A DNA stretch of 64,000 nucleotides from Dromaius novaehollandiae (taxonomy: Eukaryota > Chordata > Aves > Casuariiformes > Dromaiidae), in NCBI RefSeq assembly GCF_036370855.1, contig NW_026991398.1:2480001-2544000 (forward strand), in the 5' to 3' direction. The first letter of the stretch is position 1; each line of letters starts with the position of its first letter. The position numbers and the translations under genes are program-made. Below the pieces are notes generated by a model, which ran no database searches, was not told the DNA's origin, and saw nothing but the letters and a program-made list of their open reading frames with translations. Shown here in pieces: positions 35,201 through 46,078 of the stretch.

Positions 35201-36250
35201 CTGCAGGGTACTATGAAGGCAGATTATTCTACTTTTTTTTTTTAATGCACCAATCAGTCCACAGCTACAGAGACAATTCATATAGCTTACAATGTAAACC
35301 AAACCATAACATTTAACTGATGTGAAAAAAGGGTGGTGGGGGAGGGGGAAGAAACGTCAGGAGGGGTCAAATCTAATTGATTTAGAGGTGTTTAGAGGTT
35401 CATATTTCTCTCCAGAGTCCCTAGTAATTCTGATCTTCCGTACCTTTAAGCTCTTAGTTTGCACCTTATCTGGAGTGAGCCAATTAGTTCCGTTAATGGA
35501 AGAATCAGGGTGCAGAAAAGAAGATGCCAGAATTTACACTCTGCAGACAGAATGGATGCAAACCAGTCAGCATCACTTGCTCAGGTACTCTGACTCAGCC
35601 CCTGGAAGACACCACAAGAACAGAAGTGTAGCCTGAGGCACACCTGCTGTGTGCAAGAGACTCAGCCAGGCTGAGTCTACAATTAACAGACAGAATTCAC
35701 CACTTCCAGAGGCCAGGTCAGTGCACCTATCCCGAGTTGTGCTGAATGACTGTGTGGAAATATCTATCTTTCCACTCACTCTAGCAAATACATCAATATA
35801 CTCAAATACAGACACATCCTTTGCAGTGGCTAAAGCTAGGTGAGATGAATCCTGAACACCACAGTTCTTTAGAGAATGGGATTCAGTTGTCCACATGCAG
35901 GTGCCTTCTGCTTTTTGAGATGCCCTAAGGAGCCCAAGACATCTGTGCAGTTGTGACAAGGGACTTTGAGAGACTTGTTGCTTTCCAGAAAGGCAGGTGG
36001 AGGTCAACTAGGATATGCTGTGGCATCTCAAATGGCACTAGCCCCCATGTGACTGTGACTGGAATTTAGTCCCTTATCAATACAGACAGTGGAGTTGAGA
36101 GAAGGATTCCCGTCATCCTCATGTAGATACCACCTGGCTGCTTGCCTGAAGCATATTCCATGCACCACTGAATCTCATCCAAGGAGTCTAATCTAATCTG
36201 GCTAGTTTATCCATATGAACACAAAGGTCCTGCTCACATTTTTCAGGGAT
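29300..36250. other. Gene-poor interval
   Basis: I recognise no gene. It holds simple sequence: GTTT repeats at about 30918-30940, an A-rich tract at 31882-31950, and a CTTT/T run at about 33798-33822. The phrase 'agcttctgttatagtcaatgg' at about 33203 resembles 'agcttctgttgtaatcagtgg' in element X (about 15725), which suggests a shared dispersed repeat. All open frames are under about 145 codons without domains. Confidence 0.5.
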
Positions 36251-36267
36251 TGACTGAGTAACAGTCA

Positions 36268-37207
36268 TCAGGAAGCTCGTGGGTTTCCTGCCCTCTTAGG
36301 CATCACCAGGCCCTTGTGCAAAGCATTTCTCAAGGCCTCTTTCATTTGTTCATTCCTTAGGCTGAATATGAATGGGTTTAAAAGAGGTGTCACAATACTG
36401 GAGAACACAGAGAGTATTTTGTTGACATGCAGAGAGGTCACCTGGGAAGGCCTGGCATAGACAAAGATGCCAAAACCTAAGGAAACAACAGTGAAAGGAG
36501 AAGCACAAGTCGCAAATGCCTCCTGCCTGTCCTGAGTTGATGGGATCCAGAATATGGTAGAAATAATGTAGGCATAGGAGACCACAGTCGATGCCAAAAA
36601 GCCAAGGAGCAAGACCAGGACACCACAAAATCAATCAACTCAATAAGCTGGATGTCAGCACAAGCAAGGTGTAATAAAGGCACACTGTCGCAGAAGTAGT
36701 AATAGATTACATTGGGACCACAGTACAGCAACCGGGCTTTCAGAACCAGAGATGACAGAATCATGACAAAGCCACCTACCCAGGAGCCCAAAACAAGTTG
36801 ACTGCATACCTTGCTTGTCATGATGCTGGGATACCTCAGTGGGTTACATATAGCCACATACTGGTCATAGGACAGAACAGCAAAGACGATGAAGCCAGTT
36901 GTGCCCATGAGGAAATAGAAGTAGAGCTGGCTAAAGCAGCCAGCAAAGGAAGTGACCTTCTTCTCTGACAGGAAGTTTGCCAGCATTTTAGGAACCACAG
37001 AGGAAGTCATGGAGATCTCAGTGAAAGACAGGTTACTGAGGAAGTAATACAGTGGCAATCAGTGTATACCAGGACAATGATAGGAGTGTTTTCCAAGACA
37101 GTCACTAAATAAATAAGCAGGAACACAATGAAGAAGAGGATCTCCACCTCATGGATGTTAGGAAATCCCACTAGGATGAACTCTGTCACAGATGTCACAT
37201 TCTCCAT
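36268..37207 (-). pseudogene. Olfactory receptor pseudogene, OR6-like
   Basis: On the minus strand a class II OR is readable from MENVTSVTEF (ATG at 37205-37207) to a stop at 36268-36270. Blocks are LLIYLVTVLEN (helix 1), FLSNLSFTEI (helix 2), SYDQYVAICNPLRYP (helix 3), YFCDSVPLLHLAC (loop 2), EAFATCASPF (helix 6) and LLNPFIFSLRN (helix 7). Two frame breaks split it. One lies near 37050-37060, with the usual HTPMYF segment shortened. The other lies near 36615-36625, before helix 5. The DRY-position Arg is Gln. Helix 1 has EN instead of GN. Clearly non-functional. Confidence 0.93.
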
Positions 37208-39600
37208 CTCTGTGCATTCTCTGTCATGGGAAAGAACAACAGAGTAATGTAGAGTGTTGAGTATTTTCTCAGGTGACATCTAGTAAGTTTTGGACATCCT
37301 GATTTTTAAAGAGAAGTCAAGTCCCTACACAGAGGTATTCAGGGTCAAGTTCATCACACCTAACTTGGACATCTGCACCTTCTGAGTTAGTCATCTACTA
37401 CCATTTTTTGAGGCTGCCTAGCCCTCCACAACTATAGAAGGGTCCTGGAGTGACCAGTTCAGCCTAAGACATCTGTCTTTTCAACTGAGATTCATCATGC
37501 CTGACTTAAGGTGCTTAATTTAGTTGCTCATAATTAGGCATCCAGTACCATTTGAGATGTCTCAGACATCCCCACAAAGCCTAAGTCTTAGCTAACTGGA
37601 GGTCCCAATGTGCCAGCAACTGAATGGAGCCTGCAGGTGCCCACCTACAGGGTACAATCAGTAGTGCCTAAAGGGCCATTCATCTGTTCTTGTCCAAAAA
37701 TACATCTTGTCCAAAAAATACAGGCCTACTTTGGTCTGTTTTGGCAATAACCTTTCTAGAGATGGAATATATCCCATGCCAGCTCCCTGTCTAATCAAAC
37801 AGGAGAGGAAGCCATCCCTAAAAGGTGATTCAGACCATTGCAGTCTGCCTCTCTCCATTGACAGCTGAGGAATGGAAGTTGACAACCTTTGTGAAACAGC
37901 TGTCACAGTTTGGTGCCACCAGTCTTTGCCATTGCTCTTTCCTTAATATACAAAGGTGACATAGGTAGGTCTTTATTGCAAAGCTGCCTCAATTTCTCTG
38001 TAAGCGTCATTCAAAATTACCATCAAATCATAACACAAGAGAGACTACAGTGATATTGCTGTAGGCGACTGGGCTTGAGCTTTTGCTCAAACAATTACAG
38101 CCAGCGGCTAAATTTCAGCAAATCTTCCAGATGGACCCAGTGCAGAGATCCCCCTATGCCAGACTAGAGGCAGAGAGCAAGACAGAGCATTTGGGATCTA
38201 GGACTAACCTGAGCCCCAAGTTAAAATGCCAATGCAATCACGGAGTATTGCCCACTACTGGGCTTCCCATTTTACTCCCTGTATAAAAACCACGTGCTAT
38301 GCTCTGAGACGGGGTCTAGGGGGACAACACAGTTTGTGGAGAACCTCTGTTTCACTGCTTAAAACCCATCATCTCCTCCTCCCACCCTTGCATTTTTGAG
38401 GCATCCTATTTGTGGAGGCATCTGCTCCTTTCCTTTATATGTCTAAAACCAAATGCAAAGGTGGAGGGAAAAACGTCAGCATTTATTGCCTGTGTTTTCC
38501 CTGGGCTTCCTTCTGTTAGACGTGTTCTTTGGTTTGAAAAAGAAATTAGCTACTAAATAAATTAGGAGATTTGAGATTGAAATAGGGAGTTTCATCTACT
38601 TCACTGGAGGTGTGTGTGAGCAGCTGGAGTCCGTACTCATTTTCCCTTGGCTCCCTATATAGTCAATGGAGATGAAGAGAGAGCTCTAGAGGTTGGGTCC
38701 TCCCAGATTATAACCAGCATGTGAAAGAAGTGTTACCAGTCTCTTCCAGACACTCTTCTCTCTCTGCCCTGACAATATGGGAGTCTGCTAACTTGCTCAA
38801 ACTGAAGCATCCAACTTTTAGACACCTAAAATATAACCCTGCTTCATGTTTTCTTTGTTCCAGATACTTCCTATTTCAAATAACCAGAAGGACAGCCTTT
38901 AGGTTTTTCGTATGAGATGATTCCCCCCTCCCCTAAAGGGAAAGCCACTTCCAGTGACTGAAGGGAACCGTCATGAATTTCACTATTTAGAGTATTAAAG
39001 AAGGCAAGCTATGCTTGTTCCCTATTTCCTCCCCTTTTCTGGAGAAACAGAGAGGAAGAAGATGTGGAAGAAAGCAGGGGATTGCAAAAGAGATACTCGA
39101 TATTGGCTTGTTTCGAAATCAACAGCCTCCCAGATGTTCTGAATCAAAAAGGCAAGTACTGAAAAGTAGAAGGAATACCTTTCAAAATGCATATATAAAG
39201 GTCTGGCATGTGCAGATAACAGTAAGCATTTTTGCTGGGACATTAGTTTGGCTTTTGAAACACAGATGTGATGGATGTTTGCAATAAGTCGAAGTGAACT
39301 GGGAATTTCCAAGGCATGGCATGAAATAGTTCACGATCTCTTTAAAATATTGTGCTCTTGGGAAAGAATCCTTTGTGAGAGTTTGGAAAAGGTAGAAAGA
39401 AGACAGCAAAATCTCTGAGGACTGTAAATGTGAAACGGAGAAATCAGAGTGTGATGAATGGTTGAGAGGAATATTCTGTCTGTGTTACCTAGGAAGCAAG
39501 CAAGGGAGCAAAGAAGGAAGGATACAGCCTCCTGTGCAGACTGTGAAATTCTCACACTTGTTTCTTCCTGCTCCCCTCTCAGCAGGATGTACTGAAATTG
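37208..39600. other. Interval between the two OR6-like loci
   Basis: No gene is seen. Only short open frames occur on both strands. A pyrimidine-rich tract ending CTCTCAG (AG at 39581-39582) just before the next OR is a likely splice acceptor. Confidence 0.5.
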
Positions 39601-39603
39601 GGC

Positions 39604-40557
39604 ATGGGACCAGGAAATGAAACTGTAGTTGCTGAGTTCATCCTAGAGGGTTTCTCAGGGCTTGATCAAAGACTACAGCTGTTTCTGTCCCTGCTCCTTC
39701 TACTCATATACCTGACAACTGTGATAGGGAACACGACGATCATTTTCCTCGTGTGTGTGGATCACCACCTGCAAACCCCCATGTACTTTTTCATCAGCAA
39801 TCTGGCATTCCTGGAAATCTGGTTTACATCCTCCACAACTATCAAACTGTTGGTGATTCTGAGCTCTGGTAGGAGGACAATCTCTTTAAGCAGCTGCTTT
39901 GCCCAATCCTATTTCTATTTTTCCCTGGGTAGTACAGAGTTCACTCTCCTTGTTGTCATGTCCTTTGACCGCTACGTTGCCATCTGCCAACCTTTGCATT
40001 ATGCTGCTGTCGTGAAGTGGCAGCTCTGCACCCACCTCGTTGTTGCTGCTTGGGTCATAGGCTTCACACTCTTCAGTTACCGCCTGGTCCTGCTCTCAAA
40101 GCTGACTTTCTGTGGCCCAAACAAGATCCACCATTTTTTTTGTGACAACTCTCCCTTGTTCAAACTGTCCTGCTCTGACACCAGCCTGCTTTGGAAAGTA
40201 GACTCTCTTTTCATATCATCTGTAGTGCTGGGTTCCTTATGTTTAATCCTGGTGTCCTACATGTGCATCTTCCATTGTATTCTGCACATGCCATCAGCAT
40301 CTGGGAGGAAGAAAGCTTTTGCTACATGCTCTTCCCATCTCATCACTTTAGCCATCGTATATGGAAGCTGCATTTTTCTCTATGCACGACCCTCAGAAGA
40401 TGTTTCCTTGGAGACCAACGGAACTGTAGCTTTGCTGAACACTGTCCTGTACCCATTCTTAAACCCCTTCATCTACAGTCTCAGAAACAAGACTGTGAAA
40501 CTGGCCCTGAAGAAAGCCATTGGCCGTGCAAAGGTTCGACTTTTCCCCCAGTCATGA
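39604..40557 (+). CDS. Olfactory receptor, OR6-like, intact
   Basis: A seven-helix odorant receptor of olfactory neurons. The frame has 317 codons starting MGPGNETVVAEF; an in-frame TTG lies upstream, so the ATG at 39604 is chosen. It has an N-terminal NET glycosylation sequon, IGNTTII in helix 1, LQTPMYFFISNLAFLEI, MSFDRYVAICQPLHY, a loop 2 with conserved Cys (FCDNSPLFKLSC), SYMCIF in helix 5, KAFATCSSHL in helix 6 and LYPFLNPFIYSLRN in helix 7. All signature residues are present. It is a different family from the OR14-like genes and closer to the pseudogene at 36268-37207. A splice acceptor lies at 39581-39582. Subfamily assignment is tentative. Confidence 0.94.
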   Translation: MGPGNETVVAEFILEGFSGLDQRLQLFLSLLLLLIYLTTVIGNTTIIFLVCVDHHLQTPMYFFISNLAFLEIWFTSSTTIKLLVILSSGRRTISLSSCFAQSYFYFSLGSTEFTLLVVMSFDRYVAICQPLHYAAVVKWQLCTHLVVAAWVIGFTLFSYRLVLLSKLTFCGPNKIHHFFCDNSPLFKLSCSDTSLLWKVDSLFISSVVLGSLCLILVSYMCIFHCILHMPSASGRKKAFATCSSHLITLAIVYGSCIFLYARPSEDVSLETNGTVALLNTVLYPFLNPFIYSLRNKTVKLALKKAIGRAKVRLFPQS

Positions 40558-43500
40558 TGTTTCTCGAGATAGCAATTTTAATTGTGTGTCATATAAAATA
40601 TCACACACATATGTATGTAGCTACTAAATACAGGTGCCTCAGACTAAATACAGGTGCCTCAGGAGATTTATTTTCACATTGGATTGTAGTAGTGAAAGGA
40701 AGAAATGTGAATTGTGTGTCTTGGTTAGAGGGGGGTTATTATAAACAAAATCTTAAACATATTAATAAAATGTTGGAAACACACTTCTTAGGACTGGGGC
40801 ATAGACTGCCAGTGGGTGCTGACACAAGGAGGCTTTCATAAGTTATCTCAGGAAATTTAGCTGAAAACTCTGGGGACAATGTCCCCGGACTGTTGAGAAA
40901 AGCTCAAAACATCTTCTCTCCCTGAAAAACAGAAGATGCTAAGCACAAAAATTCAGCTCCAGGCTGGATCCTTCTGCACTGCAGTGAAGGATGTGGTGGC
41001 CCTGGTCTACCCACCCATGCCCACAGCTCCACCGGCAATGTGCAGTTAGGGTATGCAGGCAGACAACTAGGCTGTGGCTTGAGGTTGAGCTAACTGACTA
41101 AATTGTCTACTACATATGTGCTTGAGTACATACATAGTAAAACTGGGACCAATGAGGAAAAAAATACTTAGAGATGGACTGTTTATTGCAAAGGGGATAA
41201 AGCTGGTGAAAGGGAGGGATCAGTTGGATCATGGAATAGAAAGCATGGGAAAATGGAGGGAGAGGGAATAAAAGGGGCCAGTTTTGTGTAAGCAAGCTGC
41301 TTGCAAGTATACTTGCCTGGCCAAGCTGTGTGCCTGGTCACTGCAATCTGCCTTAGCGTCGTATTAAATCCTATTCCTAGCTACTTTCTGGGTGAGCATT
41401 CTCTATTCTGTGTGAGTACATGCGTGGAAGGCTTGCAGCCCTCAAGGCAGCCAGCTGCCAGAGACACCCGTGCAAGGGTGCGTGTGAGGTCTCCTGCAAG
41501 CTTTGAGTCTCATTAGCCGGTGAGCAAAAACAGGACCAGGCCATTTGCATGGTTCATGTTTATGAGCGCTGCTCGTGTCTCTGTGGTGCCTGTAAAGGTA
41601 CTGTGCCCTGGCTGAACTGATTTTTTGGTGGCCCACCATGTCCGTACAGAGTGTGTGTGTGCCTGTTGGAAGCACACGTGGAGCCTCACTGCTGGCAGGA
41701 CCAGGGAGCAGAGAACCGCAGCAGTCTCCCATCCAGTGGACCAGGGAGGAGGAATCCCCCAGATCCAAAAGTCCACCAGGTTCAGCGTCCTTTAACAGTG
41801 CAGGCCTTGGAGGTGCTGCAGCTACTTGACCTTGATGTCAAGGTCCCTCTGCTCCATTACTTTGTGATCCCCAAAGGGGACAGAGATGACTATAGGCTTA
41901 GGCTTTGGGGTTGCAGCATGAAGGACCAGCTTTGGCACACATCTTTCTATTTCCCCACTATTAAATTAAGCAATACGAACACAAAGATTTTATAAGTGTT
42001 TGGGTCAGTGATCCCCTAGAGTCAAAGGGAGATTTTTTTTTGTTGTTGTTGTTGGTCAGACTTATCATCTGCCAACCTTTATTGTAAAAGTGGCTGGGTT
42101 TGGACAGGCAGTGCCATATGAACTACCCTCCATTTTAAAACTATCTAAGGAAAGTAGCACTACTTAGTCAACCTAAATAGCAGGGGCAATGATCACTGTT
42201 TTGCTGGTGGTCCATGAGCAGGACAGTTGTGGTGAGCAAAACTTCATTGTCTGAGGATCTGCTGCACATTACTATACCCATCTTCATCATTTCCACGGGT
42301 AAAAAAAAAAAAAGCTGGGGGATTTTTAAACTAAATACCTATTGCAAATATCTCAAGACCTGTTTTCTCCTTTTACACAACGGATATTACTCTTGTATTA
42401 AGAATGGCAGGAAGGTATTTGGGTTGAGAAATTCTTTTGAGCTCTGTCAGACATTGCACAAACATCTCCATAGCTGCATTATTGCCATTTCTGCCTGCTG
42501 CAAAACTGTGCAGATAGCATAGGCACAAGAATAAGGTGTCCTAACTGCAAGTTATATGTAGGTCTGGGCCAGCACAAGGCCGTGGCTATTAGTCTTTAAA
42601 TGGTTTGTCTATGATTTTGTGAGAGAGGTGCACAGTCTACATGAAAAAGCATCTCAAATGTAAAAGCTGGGAATGCAGTTTGTGTCATGAAAAGATCTTG
42701 AATGTCAGCCAGCATCAGCATTTCATGTCTGTGGTCAAAATCCCAGAAATAGGGAAGGGCTGTATTTTCTATGGTATGTAACAAATACAGGAAACTGGAA
42801 CAAATGTCCGAAATCACATTTCTTTCCTGGAGTTAGCACTGGAAGTAGCATGGGATGAAGAAGGAGTAGAAAGGAAACCTCAGTGAGAATGGGACTTAAA
42901 AAGGGTTATGAGTCTCATGGACTTTCTGTGGCTGTTTATGAACACAAAGTTTCAGGGCTAATCCCTCCCCCCCCCCCCCCCCCCCCCCCCGCAGATAATG
43001 CCAAAGGCTGTGATGGCCCCTTAGTTGTTAGTCTGCTTCTGAAGAAATAACTAAATGAATAAATAAGGACCTAACACTAATCACCCAGGGTGTCATATGC
43101 ATAGAAATCCCCAGCCTGAGTACACTCCATAGACTTCTTAAACTTTTCACCCATGAAACCAAGAAGCCTTCCCTAAGCACTGACATTTGAGAGTTGCAAA
43201 GGCTACTTTCTCCATTTTGTTAAACACTGCTGAAAATCCAAGTGATGTAGGCCCTCCTCCATAAGCTGTGTATCATGGAGTAGACAGCTGGCTGCCCAAG
43301 GAGAAAAAAGCAATTGCTGGCATGACAGCAAGTGAATGAGGGGAAGATCTCTGACGTGCAGAAAAGACTGCGCTACTACAGCCAATAAGATGTGAAAATC
43401 TTGAGGGAAGCTTGCTGGTGGGCAAATAGGGACTAAAATGTAGCTACAAGTTTGGCCGCATATGTTTCAGTGAGGAAGAAAGAGAGGTCACTGCTATCTG

Positions 43501-45693
43501 GTTGTGAAGGCTTGGAGTCTGGAAGGCTTAGCAAGGTCTCAGAGCACTTCTTCTGCCATGTTGTCCAGTTCTGAGGCAATGATTCTCCACGTACACAGGT
43601 CTGTAGCCAGTCTCCAGCAAGCTCCTTCAAAACACAACTCTGCTGATGGCCTTAGGGAGAGCTACACACCTACTTTTTATACATTGCTGCACTGATGGCT
43701 GTGACCGAAACTGTGCCAAAAGCTTTGCCCCAGCCCAAGTGCACAGCATTTTGAGTAACAGCATCGCTGTCTGCACTCAGCCACTCCTTGTCATGGGGAG
43801 CTAGTGCACATGCTCAAGGGAGCTCTCTCAGCACAGCGCTCACAGCCTTCATGCAGATGAATTCTGCAGAGAAAGATGTATTGGAGGGTGTGTGTGGGGA
43901 AACGGAGATAGAAGTCCAGGACTTACATCTTCTGCGAAGCCCTGGGGGATTTGTAGCTCATTGCAGTGCTGGTTATTTTGGTCTCCTGTAAAAGTCTTTG
44001 GCAGTTGTCTCCATCTGCAGGGGGATATACGTGACTGAAGATAATGTTTCTCCCAATGACCTTCATCCTGGTGATAGGTATATTCTCTCTTGACCATGGC
44101 ACTCAAACTCTCTGCTGATGATTGCCCTTTTGGCATCTGTATATGCCAAGGTTTCAAAGCTGTACTCTTGCAGGATGCCAGATAAGCTGGAGTGAATAAT
44201 TCTGGTGGCCAGCACAATCTCCTCAGGAGGGATTAACTTGTTCTGTTAGAGTCTGTAGGTCTTGATTTTGGGCTGCTGAGAACTCACTTCACATCGAAAC
44301 AGCTCAACATGCAGTCATTTCAGGAGTCCTCGCTTCAGTGACCCAGCCACAGAAATCTTGGGATGCTGGGAACAGCATACTTATTATTCCGTTGCCTTCT
44401 TCTTTTAAAACTGTGTTAGGAAAAACAATGCTCAGGGGCTGTGAAGGCCTCAGCACTGTTTTGCAGGTTGGCCAAGGCTTGTCATATTCCTTGTATGTTA
44501 ATGTTTGCAGGTGCAAGGCCATGAGAACAACGGAAAAATACATGCGAAGAAAAAAATGCTGCCATGGAGTCTCTGGAAAACACTGTCTCAGTGGCTTCAG
44601 TGAAAGGGTACAGAGTTACAAACAGCAGGCCCCTAGGATGACCACGATTGACCACAGCGCTGCAAAGAAAGCTGAATTTATCTCAACACAATGGGGACTG
44701 GAGGGTGGCCCTGATTTTAGATAAATGCCTATATCAGTTGAGTAGATTAACTGGCTATATGTGACCACAAGGCAGGAAAGGGAGGGTTGGATACCAGCGC
44801 AGAGAGACACTCAAGGTTTGTGAGGGGTTAAACAGAGGAGCTTTAATGAAGGACTTGCACTCCAAACTGTGCAGGGAGCCCCGAGAACCGCATGGAGGGG
44901 TCACTGATTGGAGGCTGCTGGATGCCAAGGTTGGACGCCCAGGCGGCACTCACATTGTCTATCCTAAGGGCCCCTTTTAGCTACTAGAACTATTTCCTTA
45001 TATTGACTGTGCCAGGCTTGAGTAGCTACTGGCTGCGAAGCAGCAAGACATTGTTGATAAAACAGAATGTGCATGTCCAGCCTTGATGGGTTTCGGTCAG
45101 TGTGTAGAGAGCACACGCTGGGGCTGCAATCATGTGCTCTGCCAGTCCCCTGACTCCTCACCAGGTCTTCTCCAGGTGTTCTTGCTACACTCCACCCCAT
45201 GACTGACAGAGAGGTAGTACTGCTGCCACCAGTGTGCAGACACGGTTCGGACATGCCTTTCAGGCATTGGCTTAACTAACAGTTAAAGTATACAAGCAAG
45301 TAAATTATTGTAAATATATAGTAAATTATAACATATATGCATGCAAAACCAATCCACCCAGAAGACCAGGAGTGTATTGTGTTTTTCCCATAGTCCTAAA
45401 TTCAACAGCCATGATGACAGTGACTGCCAGGGGTTGTCCCATGCTGATTCTTTGGATTTTACATCATGTCGTATTTGAAGTAGGCTCATTATCTTGTGGA
45501 CGTCAGGTCTGACCCGCTTACTGCAGTTTCTTCAGTGCCACAGCTACTGTCAGCGTACAGGGCTGGGATGGAGAGCAGCAACACTGTGCCTCTGCTCAGC
45601 ATATTCATTAGGTCACGGTTCTCCAGGTGAGAGCCTCCTAGACAGACTATAGACTAGGACACTCTCCCCTTTGATTAGTACCAGGTGGGTATC
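40558..45693. other. Gene-poor interval left of ERV2
   Basis: I recognise no gene. It contains a 20-bp direct repeat (actaaatacaggtgcctcag, two copies at about 40623-40662), a C24 run at 42967-42990, and an LTR-like stretch at about 41150-41650 discussed in the findings. The last 700 bases before ERV2 match no other part of the window that I can find. Confidence 0.45.
42967..42990. repeat. C24 homopolymer
   Basis: Twenty-four C in a row after ATCCCT and before GCAGATAATG. The minus strand is a G24 run able to form G-quadruplexes. Its length in the real genome is uncertain. Confidence 0.9.
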
Positions 45694-46078
45694 TGTTGGA
45701 AACTTGCACGGGAGGAGCCGACGGAGGGAAGACCCAGACGCTCAATATGAGTGATCAGTGTACTTCAACTTTATTAGGCGTGGTCTTTCTTTATATAGTA
45801 TAGGACTAATCAGGCTCATACATATTGCAAAAGCTGAGCTCCTTATTGGTAACAGCAATTTGGTTTACCCAGCAACTTCTGCATTACATCACCCGCAAGT
45901 TCCCAGGACTAATCATTGATAACACATTAAAGCCAAGGACAATGTGTCCTTGGCTCTAGCTGTTTTTACTCTCATACGGGACTTGGCTCACATCAACTGT
46001 GTGCGATATGCACTTAGTTCTGCTTCCTTTATTTGTTCAATCTTCACATGACCTCTGCCCTCAAGCCAGTCCTCCACA
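45694..46078 (-). repeat. ERV2 3' LTR
   Basis: On the minus strand it begins TGTGGAGGAC and ends TTTCCAACA (TG...CA), 385 bp. The TATA box is the complement of 45792-45797, and the AATAAA is the complement of 45770-45775, so R is short. The last 29 codons of env lie inside its U3. Confidence 0.93.

Noticed and set aside
40191-40841. 216-codon frame overlapping the end of the OR6-like gene
   Set aside because: It is an out-of-frame shadow of the receptor that continues by chance into the 3' flank.
44338-44724. 128-codon plus-strand frame
   Set aside because: No domain, no start context, in repeat-poor intergenic DNA; length compatible with chance.
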